This document shows positions 7,846-16,805 of a stretch of DNA of 64,000 nt, in pieces. The position numbers and the translations under genes were made by a program. The notes under the pieces are model-generated. The model did not search any database and was not told the DNA's origin. It worked only from the letters and a program-made list of their open reading frames with translations. Origin of the DNA: Nostoc sp. JL33 (GTDB lineage Bacteria > Cyanobacteriota > Cyanobacteriia > Cyanobacteriales > Nostocaceae). Each line of letters starts with the position of its first letter. Positions within the stretch are counted from its first letter, which is position 1. The stretch covers positions 1 to 64,000 of the forward strand of contig NZ_JABXKP010000092.1 of NCBI RefSeq assembly GCF_017114985.1, read 5' to 3'.

Positions 7846-10005
7846 ATGCTTCAGTACCCCAATCTCGAACAAGCGCTGAAATATCACTTCGGTTACGACA
7901 GATTCCGTCCCGGACAACGGCAAATTATCGAAGATGCGCTGCAAAATCGAGATTTATTGGTTGTGATGCCTACGGGTGGGGGAAAATCTCTGTGCTTTCA
8001 ATTACCTGCATTGATCAAAAAAGGTTTAACGGTGGTGGTGTCGCCATTAATCGCTTTGATGCAAGACCAAGTGGAAGGATTGCGAAATAATAACATTGCT
8101 GCCACATTTCTGAATAGTAGTCTGAATCCCTATAAGGTGCGATCGCGGGAAGAAGCCATTCTCAGTGGTAAAGTGAGATTACTTTACGTCGCCCCAGAAC
8201 GTCTGTTGAGTGAAAGATTTCTCCCGTTTCTCGATTTAGTCAAGGAAAAAATTGGGATTGCGGCTTTTGCTATTGATGAAGCACACTGCGTCTCTGAGTG
8301 GGGACACGACTTTCGCCCAGAATACCGTCAGATGAAATCTCTGCGGAAACGCTATCCTGATGTTCCTACCCTCGCCCTCACCGCCACAGCAACCGATCGC
8401 GTCCGTGCTGATATTATCCAACAACTAGGGCTAAAGCAACCCAGTATCCACATTGCTAGCTTTAACCGCCAAAATCTTTACTACGAAGTTCGTTCTAAAA
8501 CCAAGTCTGCGTATGCTGAATTATTAGAACTTATTCGAGAAAATGAAGGTTCAGCAATTATTTATTGCTTGACGCGAAAAAAAGTTGATGAACTCACCTT
8601 TAAATTGCAAAATGATAAAATTGCCGCCTTGTCTTATCATGCCGGATTAAGTGATGAAGAACGCAGCAGCAATCAAACTCGATTTATTCGAGATGATGTG
8701 CGCGTTATGGTGGCAACAATTGCCTTTGGTATGGGAATTAATAAACCAGATGTACGGTTAGTAATTCACTTTGATTTACCGCGGAATTTGGAAAGTTATT
8801 ATCAAGAATCAGGTAGGGCGGGAAGGGATAGCGAACCCTCACGTTGTACACTTTTTTTCAGCTTTGGTGATATTAAAACCATTGAATGGAGTATTAACCA
8901 AAAAACTGACCCCCAAGAACAGTTGATTGCTAAACAACAACTACGTCAGGTAATTGACTATGCTGAAGGTACTGTTTGTCGGCGGACAATTCAGTTAGGT
9001 TATTTTGGCGAACGTTTTCCAGGTAATTGCGGTAACTGCGATAATTGCCGTTATCCCAAACCAATGCAAGACTGGACAATTGAAGCCATGAAGTTCTTAT
9101 CTTGTGTGGCGCGTTGTAAAGAAAGATTTGGGATGCTGCACATTATTGATGTGTTGCGGGGGGCAAAAAAAGACAAAATTATCCAGTACGAACATGATAA
9201 ACTTTCTACCTACGGTATTGGCAAAGATAAGAGTTTAGATGAATGGCGAATGTTGGGGCGATCGCTTTTACATCAAGGGTTGCTAGAACAGACTAGCGAT
9301 GGTTACTCAGTTTTGAAACTTAACCCCCTCAGTTGGGAAGTGATGCGGCGACAGCGTACAGTTTCCCTTGTTGTTCCCGTAGCACAGAAGGTTACTTGGG
9401 AAGAAGGGAGTGAGAAGGCTGTTGAAGCAGAGATATTAATGCAGAGGTTGCGATCGCTGCGTAAACAACTTGCTGATGAACAGTCTGTTCCACCTTACGT
9501 TGTCTTTCAGGATTCTACCCTGAAATTGATGGCACAAGTACAACCTACAACACTAACTGAATTTGGTAAACTTTCGGGCGTAGGTAGTCACAAACTTTCC
9601 CAATATGGCGATAAGTTCCTCGCAGAAATTCGCGCCTACCGCCAAGAAAAAGGTTTGGTAGATCCGCCACAAGTTAATTTTACACCCTCTGTTGGCTTAC
9701 CTTCTGACACAGAAATATTCACATTACAACTACATAAACAAGGTTTGAGTGTTGTTGAAATTGCTAAAAAACGTAACATTCGCCCCACAACAATTATTCG
9801 CCATTTGGCAGATTTAATTGAGAAAAATCAGCCTGTAGACATAAATCAGTTAGTACCTATTGAACATCAACAAAAAATTTGGCAAGTTTTAGAAGTGCTT
9901 GGTGATATTTCTTTAACGCCAATTCGAGAACAACTCGGTGAAAGCTACACTTTTGATGAAATTCGCTTAGTACGGGGTAAGTGGCGGCGCGAAAATCGTA
10001 AGTGA
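7846..10005 (+). CDS. recQ: ATP-dependent DNA helicase RecQ
   Basis: This 719-residue 3'-5' DNA helicase acts in recombination and stalled-fork repair. The RecQ-specific motif 0 (FGYDRFRPGQRQII, about residues 15-28) is followed by Walker A MPTGGGKS (40-47), DEAH (near 144), SATAT-type motif III as LTATAT, and motif VI YYQESGRAGRD. The zinc-binding RQC region has CRRTIQLGYFGE then CGNCDNC (about 378-403). The HRDC domain spans about 533-600 (LRKQLADEQSVPPYVVFQDS). A C-terminal helix-turn-helix tail (about 630-719) extends beyond the E. coli enzyme. HIP1 sites inside the gene show it is native. The ATG start directly follows a GCGATCGC. Confidence 0.96.
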   Translation: MLQYPNLEQALKYHFGYDRFRPGQRQIIEDALQNRDLLVVMPTGGGKSLCFQLPALIKKGLTVVVSPLIALMQDQVEGLRNNNIAATFLNSSLNPYKVRSREEAILSGKVRLLYVAPERLLSERFLPFLDLVKEKIGIAAFAIDEAHCVSEWGHDFRPEYRQMKSLRKRYPDVPTLALTATATDRVRADIIQQLGLKQPSIHIASFNRQNLYYEVRSKTKSAYAELLELIRENEGSAIIYCLTRKKVDELTFKLQNDKIAALSYHAGLSDEERSSNQTRFIRDDVRVMVATIAFGMGINKPDVRLVIHFDLPRNLESYYQESGRAGRDSEPSRCTLFFSFGDIKTIEWSINQKTDPQEQLIAKQQLRQVIDYAEGTVCRRTIQLGYFGERFPGNCGNCDNCRYPKPMQDWTIEAMKFLSCVARCKERFGMLHIIDVLRGAKKDKIIQYEHDKLSTYGIGKDKSLDEWRMLGRSLLHQGLLEQTSDGYSVLKLNPLSWEVMRRQRTVSLVVPVAQKVTWEEGSEKAVEAEILMQRLRSLRKQLADEQSVPPYVVFQDSTLKLMAQVQPTTLTEFGKLSGVGSHKLSQYGDKFLAEIRAYRQEKGLVDPPQVNFTPSVGLPSDTEIFTLQLHKQGLSVVEIAKKRNIRPTTIIRHLADLIEKNQPVDINQLVPIEHQQKIWQVLEVLGDISLTPIREQLGESYTFDEIRLVRGKWRRENRK

Positions 10006-10033
10006 TAATTAAATTTTAGAAGGTGTTTTCAAA

Positions 10034-10152
10034 GGGCGAATAGAATTCGCGGCTACACAAGCAAAGTCCACCTCCGTGGACTAAGAGAAAATCAAGGGCT
10101 TCAAACCCACGGAGGTGGGTTTTGTCTGTATAGCCGCGATTTCTAATCGCCA
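10034..10152. mobile_element. MITE-like element with terminal inverted repeats
   Basis: About 119 bp between recQ and the pentapeptide gene. The ends form an imperfect inverted repeat (GGGCGAATAGAATTCGCGGC against the complement of GCCGCGATTTCTAATCGCC). Inside are two further hairpins: AGTCCAC/GTGGACT around a ctcc loop, and CCCAC/GTGGG around ggag. There is no coding capacity. This architecture is that of a non-autonomous miniature element; I recall near-identical copies in Nostoc-type genomes but cannot check it here. Confidence 0.75.
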
Positions 10153-10233
10153 GGGCTAGTATTAATTGAAACTTTACAAATATCCTCTTATTTTGTTGCG
10201 AATGCACCCCTCATGGCTGTAATTGGAGATGAA

Positions 10234-10758
10234 CTAAAACTCTCCGAAAAATGGGCCGCCTTTGATAGTGCCATCGGGCATAGTAGTCTGGTAAACAAAA
10301 TTCCCATAACTCCAAATAATGTTTGGAGCAATGTAAGCATCTCTGAAGTTAGTTTTAATCAGAATAGCGAACTCAAAACTACTGATGTTTGCTCCACAGA
10401 AGACAGCACTACTAGCATTCATCTGAGCCAAATTGGTTCCTCCCAAATCAGCTTCAGTCAAATCACACCAACTCAAGTTGGCGGAATACAAATTAGCATC
10501 CCTGACAATAGCACGTTTCAACCAAGCGCCTTCCAAGGAAACACCAAACAAATCGGCTCCAGTCAAATCGGCTCGACACAAATCGGCTTGTCTCAAATAG
10601 GCTCCACGCAAGTTGATATCTCTCAAAATAGCCCCTTCAAGGTCAATCGAACTGTCGAGGGGAACACCCTCGGATTGGATCAACTCAATCCCTCGAAAAT
10701 CGCGCTCTCCATCAGCATACCGAGCCAACAACTCCTCAGCAGTTATTTCCCAAGGCAT
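10234..10758 (-). CDS. Pentapeptide-repeat protein
   Basis: The 174-residue protein has tandem A(D/N)LXX pentapeptides from about residue 40 to 120 (GAILRDINLRGAYLRQADLC, RADLTGADLFGVSLEGAWLK, then SANLSWCDLTEADLGGTNLA), which fold as a right-handed quadrilateral beta helix. The N-terminal segment ITAEELLARYADGERDFRGI is a common cap in cyanobacterial members. Such proteins have varied roles and most are of unknown function. The plus-strand frame over the same DNA is a shadow of these repeats. It is cytoplasmic, as there is no signal peptide. Confidence 0.88.
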   Translation of the reverse strand: MPWEITAEELLARYADGERDFRGIELIQSEGVPLDSSIDLEGAILRDINLRGAYLRQADLCRADLTGADLFGVSLEGAWLKRAIVRDANLYSANLSWCDLTEADLGGTNLAQMNASSAVFCGANISSFEFAILIKTNFRDAYIAPNIIWSYGNFVYQTTMPDGTIKGGPFFGEF

Positions 10759-10920
10759 GATTTAACCTCCAAGTTTTTTCTAATCTCAAATATATCGATG
10801 TCTAAGCCTTTCTGGGCGGTTTCCGTCTAGAAAAAAATAGCCCTTTATAGTATAGTTTCTGAATTTTAAAACATCCTTTTATGATTAAAATACAAGAGCA
10901 AGATTATAAGGAGTTAGCCG

Positions 10921-11493
10921 ATGAGTCAGATGCTAACAGCAGGAATACGCTGGACAATTCACGATGTGGAACTCTTCGCAGAAAATGAAGGGACGCGCTA
11001 CGAGATAGTTGATGGAGAATTATTTGTGACTAGGGCACCTCACTTTAAACATCAGCAAACTTGTGGCAGAATTTTCCAACATCTTAACATTTGGTCAGAA
11101 TCTACTGGTTTAGGAGAAGCTGTAATCAACCCCGGCGTTTTGTTTTCAGAATCAGATAATGTGATTCCTGATGTAGTTTGGGCTACTAAAGAAACCTTGG
11201 CCCTAATGTTGGATGAAGAGGGACATTTAACTGGCGCACCAGATTTAATAGTAGAAGTCTTGTCTCTGGACAAGTCAGATGAAAGACGGGATAAGGAAGC
11301 TAAACTTAAACTTTATTCTTCCAGAGGAGTAAAAGAATATTGGATTGCTGATTGGCGATCGCGTAAACTAGAGGTCTATCGGCGCGAACAAAGTCAACTT
11401 AAGTTGGTAGAAACCCTATTTAGTAGTGATAATATAATTTCTCCCCTATTGCCTGGTTTTAGCTGTACTGTAAACCAGTTTTTTCCTGTATAA
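10921..11493 (+). CDS. Uma2 family (DUF820) putative endonuclease
   Basis: This 190-residue protein of the Uma2/DUF820 family has a PD-(D/E)XK nuclease fold and is greatly expanded in cyanobacteria. The signature is readable: YEIVDGELFVTRAP, then NVIPDVVWA, then PDLIVEVLSLD...RRDKEAKLKLY and VKEYWIADW. The Asp-Glu-x-Lys-like set in DLIVEV and the following KEAKL are the presumed active site. Many copies are linked to transposition, but their role is unproven. AAGGAG lies nine bases before the ATG, supporting the start. Confidence 0.9.
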   Translation: MSQMLTAGIRWTIHDVELFAENEGTRYEIVDGELFVTRAPHFKHQQTCGRIFQHLNIWSESTGLGEAVINPGVLFSESDNVIPDVVWATKETLALMLDEEGHLTGAPDLIVEVLSLDKSDERRDKEAKLKLYSSRGVKEYWIADWRSRKLEVYRREQSQLKLVETLFSSDNIISPLLPGFSCTVNQFFPV

Positions 11494-11505
11494 ATTTTAG
11501 GTTTA

Positions 11506-12699
11506 ATGGAAAAACAAATCTCAAGTAATACATTAACTAAAGTCCAGGTACTGATTATGGCGATCGCATCTGGTGTCTGTGTTGCTAACGTCTATTATAA
11601 TCAGCCAATCCTCAAAGATATTGCATCATCTTTTCGAATCAGTGAAGGCGAAGCGGGTAGCATATCTGTGCTTACACAAGTTGGTTACGGTTTTGGGCTT
11701 TTCTTTTTAATCCCCTTGGGCGATAAAATCAATAAGAGAAAATTAATTCTTTCCTTACTGATATGTTTGTTCTGTTTGCTGATATTCATGACGTTTTCAC
11801 AAAACATCATCGAAGTTTGGATATTGAGCGTAGCAATTGGGATTGCGACAGTCTCCGCTCAGATTATTCTTCCTTTAGCAGCAAGTATAGATAGAGTAAC
11901 TACAGGCCAAACCGTAGGTAATATTTTTACTGGTATATTAATTGGAGTTTTAGGAGCAAGGGTTTTTAGTGGATATATTGCTGAATGGTTGAGTTGGCGT
12001 TATGTATATGGATTTTCGGCAGTAATGATTTTAATTGTTATTGTTTTACTAAATATATATTTGCCTAGTGTGGAAAATGAATTTAATGGTTATTATTTGG
12101 AATTATTAAGCTCAACACTTCACCAATTAAAACGCTTTTCGTTATTAAGAGAAACTTCTTTAATTGGCGGGTTATTGTTTGGTGTATTTTGCTCATTTTG
12201 GACAACATTGACTTTCCATTTAAGCGGAGCGCCTTTTAATTTTCAATCTGACACAATTGGGATGTATGGCTTTGTGGCGATCGCAGGTGCATTGATGGCA
12301 CCAGTTTTTGGTAAACTAGCCGATCAAGGTAACTCGCAACGTTCCTTGACTTTTGCTGTATCAATGGTGATTGCAAGTTTAGTAATTGCTAAAATTGCTT
12401 CTAATTCTGCGATAGCGATCGCAGTTGCTGTATTGTTACTAGATATAGGTGTACAGGCAACCCAAGTTACTAATGTTGCAACAATATACACTCTTGATGC
12501 TCAATCGAATAGTCGCATCAACACAGTTTACATGACTACCTATTTTATCGGCGGTTCTATAGGTACTAGCATTGGTCTATTATGCTGGCATTTTGGTGGC
12601 TGGAATTTGGTGACTTGGCAAATGTTAGCTTTTACTTTGCTCGCATTTTTTATTATTGTTAGACCGAAAACAACTACAGCAAGAACAAATAATAAATAA
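11506..12699 (+). CDS. Major facilitator superfamily transporter
   Basis: The 397-residue protein has about twelve hydrophobic spans. The loop 2-3 region LIPLGDKINKRKLILSLL is a version of the MFS motif GxLaDrxGrrkvl. The N-terminus includes VLIMAIASGVCVANVYYNQP, typical of the YnfM/DHA1-like efflux permeases. It follows the Uma2 gene by only 12 bp, so the two may be cotranscribed, although a functional link is unlikely. The substrate cannot be predicted. HIP1 sites inside the gene suggest it is resident. Confidence 0.88.
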   Translation: MEKQISSNTLTKVQVLIMAIASGVCVANVYYNQPILKDIASSFRISEGEAGSISVLTQVGYGFGLFFLIPLGDKINKRKLILSLLICLFCLLIFMTFSQNIIEVWILSVAIGIATVSAQIILPLAASIDRVTTGQTVGNIFTGILIGVLGARVFSGYIAEWLSWRYVYGFSAVMILIVIVLLNIYLPSVENEFNGYYLELLSSTLHQLKRFSLLRETSLIGGLLFGVFCSFWTTLTFHLSGAPFNFQSDTIGMYGFVAIAGALMAPVFGKLADQGNSQRSLTFAVSMVIASLVIAKIASNSAIAIAVAVLLLDIGVQATQVTNVATIYTLDAQSNSRINTVYMTTYFIGGSIGTSIGLLCWHFGGWNLVTWQMLAFTLLAFFIIVRPKTTTARTNNK

Positions 12700-12798
12700 T
12701 CAAACTCTGATTTTTGAATATTACCTTGAGACATCGCCTTGCACCAATAACTAAATTTTCTCCTCATCAAGGCGATATCTGTAGATAGTCAGCTTATA

Positions 12799-12963
12799 TT
12801 AAGAAAAGCTGGGGATTTCAGAGTTGGAAACTTCTGAGGTTGCAGCAGATGCTGATATTGTAGTATTTTGGCGTTTTGCGGACATAATTGCTAGCAATTT
12901 AGGCAGCGCTAGGCAAGCAACAGTATTTAGCAGCGTCAGTAATATACCATCCATTAAACTCAT
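12799..12963 (-). CDS. Tiny membrane protein, paralogue of the one at 14354
   Basis: A 54-codon minus-strand gene with GGAG nine bases before the ATG. It starts MSLMDGILLTLLNTVACLAL, continues PKLLAIMSAKRQNTT and ends in a Ser/Thr/Glu tail. Its first 25 residues match the first 25 of the protein at 14354-14599 (MNVIDPILLTLLNITACMAL then PKLLSLL). Two such copies with ribosome binding sites and conserved sequence argue that both are real. One amphipathic or membrane helix is likely. I do not recognise the family. Confidence 0.7.
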   Translation of the reverse strand: MSLMDGILLTLLNTVACLALPKLLAIMSAKRQNTTISASAATSEVSNSEIPSFS

Positions 12964-13477
12964 ATTGCGATTCTCCAGATTTCAAAATTGGTGTTTACTA
13001 TATTTTTAGTTTGCAGCAAAATTAGTACAATTGCTTTAAACCAATATTTTGAATTTGCTTTATTAGATATAAGCTAACTAAATATATTCTTACAATTTCA
13101 AGGTGACTAGTACTGCAAGGCAGAAGCCAAATATTAAAAGAGTTAGCCGATGAATTAGATTTTGCTGATAAAGCAAGGCTTTGAAAAAGATTCAAAGTCA
13201 TCATCTTATTTTTGTCTCTTCAGAGATATAAAAGATCGCTAGGATATCTTACTTCAAGCATCAGCAAACCTGTAAGCTCACCCTGTAACAAAATGTAAAC
13301 CCGTCAAAGTCTTTGTGATTGCTTCTCTACGAGACGCTACGCGAACGTTGTACTGGCAATGATATAGTTATAAATTTTTATAATTACCTATTGAAGACAG
13401 GAACTGGTAGTATTTATGTTGTCCTTTTTTATGTAAAATAAGGGCAATAAAACTTAATTTTTCAAAGGAAAATACTC
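12964..13477. other. Intergenic region with possible decayed coding remnant
   Basis: No intact gene is seen. Around 13115-13190 the plus strand reads LQGRSQILKELADELDFADK then ARL before a stop, which looks protein-like but lacks a start and is too short to identify. A partial palindromic repeat (CTACGAGACGCTACGCGAACG) lies near 13327-13347. The last 80 bases are the leader of the lectin gene, with AAAGGAAAA before its ATG. Confidence 0.45.
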
Positions 13478-13900
13478 ATGTCTTATTTCGCAAAGCTAAG
13501 TCGTTCACCACGTTTAATGACTCTTGCGGCTTGTGGTGCAATCATAGCTACAATTCCTATTAATGCTGCTTTTGCAGCACCCACCGATCCTAGTAGTTAT
13601 CCAGCTTCCTGTCGGAATATTCGTGTTACTGGAGCTACCTTAACGGCAAGTTGCCGCAAAATTAATGGCACATATAACTCAACATCAATCCTGATTCGGG
13701 GAATATTCAATGGTAATGGAATTTTGCTTTATAGTGGTAATCCCAGATCCGCTAGTAGTTATCAAAACTCTTGTCGGAACATTAGTGTTGCTGGAGCTAC
13801 TTTAACGGCAAGTTGTCGCAGAATTAATGGCACATACAACTCAACATCAATTCTGATTAAGGGAATATACAATAATAATGGAGTTTTACGCTATTCATAG
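13478..13900 (+). CDS. Secreted cyanovirin-N homologue (CVNH) lectin
   Basis: The 140-residue precursor has a signal peptide (hydrophobic core about 13-33, AFA cleavage before APTDPSSY). The mature part is two tandem repeats, about 40-86 and 94-140, each of the form SYxxSCRNIxVxGATLTASC followed by RxINGTYNSTSILIxGI and NxNGxLxYS. This is the internal two-fold pattern of cyanovirin-N, with one disulphide per repeat (Cys45-Cys59 and Cys99-Cys113). Cyanovirin-N binds terminal alpha-1,2-mannose on high-mannose glycans. Here the two repeats are nearly identical, closer to each other than in the founding protein. It is likely exported to the periplasm or outside. The native ligand is unknown. Confidence 0.88.
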   Translation: MSYFAKLSRSPRLMTLAACGAIIATIPINAAFAAPTDPSSYPASCRNIRVTGATLTASCRKINGTYNSTSILIRGIFNGNGILLYSGNPRSASSYQNSCRNISVAGATLTASCRRINGTYNSTSILIKGIYNNNGVLRYS

Positions 13901-14353
13901 GTAGACATTAGAGGATGTTTTAAAAGTCATCTTGTCGGTATCAAAAGTTTTTGATCCTCCTAAATCCACGCCAGTTGCTCATGGGGAGCCACTGCGTTGG
14001 ACGGGTTAAGAGGCTTAAAGCAAGTGGCGTGGAAACCCCCTTCTCTACGAGACGCTCCGCGTTCGCGGAGCGTTCCGTTGGCGTAGCCTCTGGCAGAGAA
14101 GGAAAGGCGCTAGCCTCTCCCTTTGGGAGAAGATCGCACTGGCTCCACGATAAATTGGGGGACTTTGATTCCGGTTCCCCCCAATTTATCGGGGGGTTAG
14201 GGGGGATCAATAAGTACCTAAAGTCACAGTGAAACACTTTTCAAACAGCCTCTTACCCTGCCTGCGTTAAAGTCGGTTGTGTTGCCAAAATTTAGGTGAG
14301 GTAGTTTATCTACCTCACCTAAATTTTAAAATAATTTACTGGTAACTTGTCCA
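13901..14353. repeat. Repeat-rich intergenic region
   Basis: The stretch is a mosaic of palindromic repeats: CTCTACGAGACGCTCCGCG joined to TTCGCGGAGCG (near 14043-14073), GGCGCTAGCCTCTCCCTTTG with GGAGAAG (near 14106-14132), and a 14-bp perfect stem, CGATAAATTGGGGG at 14148-14161 against CCCCCAATTTATCG at 14178-14191. Long open frames exist on both strands but translate repeat DNA and have no ribosome binding sites. No gene is called. Confidence 0.7.
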
Positions 14354-14599
14354 TCAATTTGGAGAACACTTGGCACAAAAATCAGGACTGAATTTACAGT
14401 ATTGGCTACCTGTCAATTGGTAAGCTGTACAAAAAGGAAAACTGGTAAGTTGAATTTTAGCTGCTTGGAATTTGGAACCATTTGGCAACGCTTCTGTAAG
14501 TTTGGTTTTCTGGGCCAGAAGAAGAGATAAAAGCTTAGGCAACGCCATGCAAGCAGTAATATTGAGCAGCGTTAACAGTATAGGGTCTATCACATTCAT
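14354..14599 (-). CDS. Small membrane-associated protein, paralogue of the one at 12799
   Basis: The 81-residue protein starts MNVIDPILLTLLNITACMAL and continues PKLLSLLLAQKTKLTEAL; the rest is polar with five cysteines near the C-terminus. AGGAGAT precedes the ATG by eight bases. The hydrophobic N-terminal 27 residues match the 54-codon gene at 12799. The family is unknown to me; a membrane-bound small protein is likely. The two paralogues lie on the same strand on either side of the lectin gene. Confidence 0.7.
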   Translation of the reverse strand: MNVIDPILLTLLNITACMALPKLLSLLLAQKTKLTEALPNGSKFQAAKIQLTSFPFCTAYQLTGSQYCKFSPDFCAKCSPN

Positions 14600-14828
14600 A
14601 GGTAATCATCTCCTGTGAAACGTAGGCGATTGCTGTTCTTAGCTGCAAACCCAATCATTGCTTGCAGTCTATCTTAATTCACTTTAACATAAATTTTTGT
14701 AAATATAAACGTGGAATTCCTGGAATTCTCATATACAGAAGAGAATGTGGATAATAAGGACGGTTATTGTAGCGTAATAACAAAATAAACTGGAAAACGA
14801 TCAGTTTACAATATTTAGGTAAGGTGTT

Positions 14829-16805
14829 ATGTCAAAAACCCAAACCGCGTCTTCTTTTTTATCTAACATCAGTGAGCGAGAACGCGAGGCATTAAAGCAG
14901 TTGGTAGATTACACAAATGTGGAATCGCTGCCAGAAATTTGGCCTTTGGCAGCTCAACGATTTGGTGATGTTGTCGCCCTCCGTAACCCTCATGTTAAAC
15001 CAGAAGTAGCAATTACTTATACCCAGCTAGCAGAGCAAATGCAACTATTTGCTACTGGGTTGCAGGGGTTGGGAGTAAAAGTTGGCGATCGCATTTCCCT
15101 AATTGCTGACAACAGTCCTCGCTGGTTTATTGCCGATCAAGGCATAATGACTGCTGGAGCAGTTGATGTGGTGCGTAGCTCCCAAGCGGAAAAAGAAGAA
15201 CTGCTGTTTATCATCGCTAATAGTGGCAGTACGGCAATAGTAGTTGAGGATTTAAAAACACTTAAAAAACTGCAAGATCGCCTCAAAGATTTACCAATTC
15301 AGGTGGTAATATTACTTTCAGATGAAGCACCACCAACAGACGAAACCCTAAAGGTGCTGAACTTTGCCCAGTTGCTCGAAATTGGGAAAAATGATAATTT
15401 GGTGGCAGTCAAGCAAAATCGTGACGCTCTGGCAACCCTAATTTACACCTCTGGCACTACAGGTAAACCCAAGGGTGTGATGCTGTCTTATAACAACTTG
15501 ATGCACCAAGTACTCACTTTCAGGACAGTAGTGCAACCAACCCCTGGCGATATCGTTCTCAGTATCCTACCTTCCTGGCACAGTTACGAACGAACTGTTG
15601 AATATTACCTACTATCTCAAGGTTGCACGCAAGTTTATACTAACTTGCGCTGCGTGAAAGCAGATTTGAGACAATTTAAACCCAACTACATGGTGGGTGT
15701 ACCCCGGCTGTGGGAATCGATTTATGAAGGAGTGCAAAAGCAGTTCCGCGAACAACCAGCGAATAAGCAACGCCTAATTAACTTTTTATTGGGCAATAGC
15801 GAGAAATATATCAAAGCGCGGCGAGTTGCTCAAGGATTGAGTTTAAATAATCTTCATGCTTCAGCCATTGAACGATTAGCAGCTAAGATCCAAGCATCAG
15901 CTTTATTACCCCTCCATGCCTTGGGAGAACGACTGGTTTATGCCAAGGTGCGAGAAGCCACAGGAGGGCAAGTTAAGCAGATGATTAGCGGCGGCGGTGC
16001 GCTTCCCAGACACATAGATAACTTCTTTGAAATTATTGGTGTGCAGATTTTGCAAGGTTATGGCTTGACAGAAACTTCTCCTGTTACCCATGTGCGCCGT
16101 CCTTGGCGAAATTTGATTGGTGCATCAGGGCAACCACTTCCGGCTACAGAAGCTAAAATTGTAGATCCTGAGACAAAAGCGCCTCTACCAATAGAGAACC
16201 GAGGCTTAGTATTGTTGAGGGGGCCGCAGATTATGCAAGGCTATTACCAAAATCCGGAAGCGACAGCGAAAGCAATTGATGCTGAAGGTTGGTTTGATAG
16301 CGGCGATTTGGGTTGGCTGACACCGCAAGACGACTTGGTGCTGACTGGCAGGGCGAAGGATACGATTGTATTGACTAACGGGGAAAACATCGAGCCGCAG
16401 CCAATTGAAGATGCTTGTTTGCGATCGCCATACATCGATCAAATTATGCTCGTCGGCCAAGATCAGCGCAGTCTGGGAGCCTTAATTGTCCCCAATCTCG
16501 AAGCCATAGAAAAATGGGCAGCAAGACAGAATCTGACACTGGATACGCCCAATGATCAGGTGATTTCCTCACCTAGTCAAAAAATTGACTTGGAGAGTAG
16601 AATGATCCAGGATTTATTTCGGCAAGAATTGAATCGGGAAGTGCAAAATCGTCCAGGCTTTCGACCGGATGACCGCATCGGGACGTTCAAACTCATTCTG
16701 GAACAGTTTTCCATCGAAAACGGCTTGATGACACAAACACTGAAAGTTCGGCGACACGTCGTCACCGAACGCTATCGCGATATTATTGACGGCATGTTTG
16801 CCTGA
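14829..16805 (+). CDS. aas: Acyl-ACP synthetase / long-chain fatty acid ligase
   Basis: This 658-residue adenylate-forming enzyme of the AMP-binding superfamily activates free fatty acids with ATP. Cyanobacterial members load them on acyl carrier protein, recycling fatty acids released from membranes. The P-loop-like motif A3 IYTSGTTGKPKGVM is near residue 206, YGLTETSPV near 412, SGDLGWL near 491 and LTGRAKDTIVLTNGENIEP near 510. The N-terminus ISEREREALKQLVDYTNVES is typical of the cyanobacterial Aas group as I recall it. The stop overlaps the next start (TGATG), so the YlqD gene is likely cotranscribed. HIP1 sites lie within the gene. Confidence 0.92.
   Translation: MSKTQTASSFLSNISEREREALKQLVDYTNVESLPEIWPLAAQRFGDVVALRNPHVKPEVAITYTQLAEQMQLFATGLQGLGVKVGDRISLIADNSPRWFIADQGIMTAGAVDVVRSSQAEKEELLFIIANSGSTAIVVEDLKTLKKLQDRLKDLPIQVVILLSDEAPPTDETLKVLNFAQLLEIGKNDNLVAVKQNRDALATLIYTSGTTGKPKGVMLSYNNLMHQVLTFRTVVQPTPGDIVLSILPSWHSYERTVEYYLLSQGCTQVYTNLRCVKADLRQFKPNYMVGVPRLWESIYEGVQKQFREQPANKQRLINFLLGNSEKYIKARRVAQGLSLNNLHASAIERLAAKIQASALLPLHALGERLVYAKVREATGGQVKQMISGGGALPRHIDNFFEIIGVQILQGYGLTETSPVTHVRRPWRNLIGASGQPLPATEAKIVDPETKAPLPIENRGLVLLRGPQIMQGYYQNPEATAKAIDAEGWFDSGDLGWLTPQDDLVLTGRAKDTIVLTNGENIEPQPIEDACLRSPYIDQIMLVGQDQRSLGALIVPNLEAIEKWAARQNLTLDTPNDQVISSPSQKIDLESRMIQDLFRQELNREVQNRPGFRPDDRIGTFKLILEQFSIENGLMTQTLKVRRHVVTERYRDIIDGMFA

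Noticed and set aside
10213-10830. Plus-strand 205-codon open frame rich in Ser/Gln/Ile repeats
   Set aside because: It is the antisense of the pentapeptide-repeat gene at 10234-10758; its repeats mirror the pentapeptides.
13022-13204. 60-codon minus-strand frame
   Set aside because: No ribosome site or family; the opposite strand shows a short protein-like remnant instead.
13941-14237. Long open frames on both strands
   Set aside because: Both translate a mosaic of palindromic repeats, with no ribosome site and no recognisable protein.
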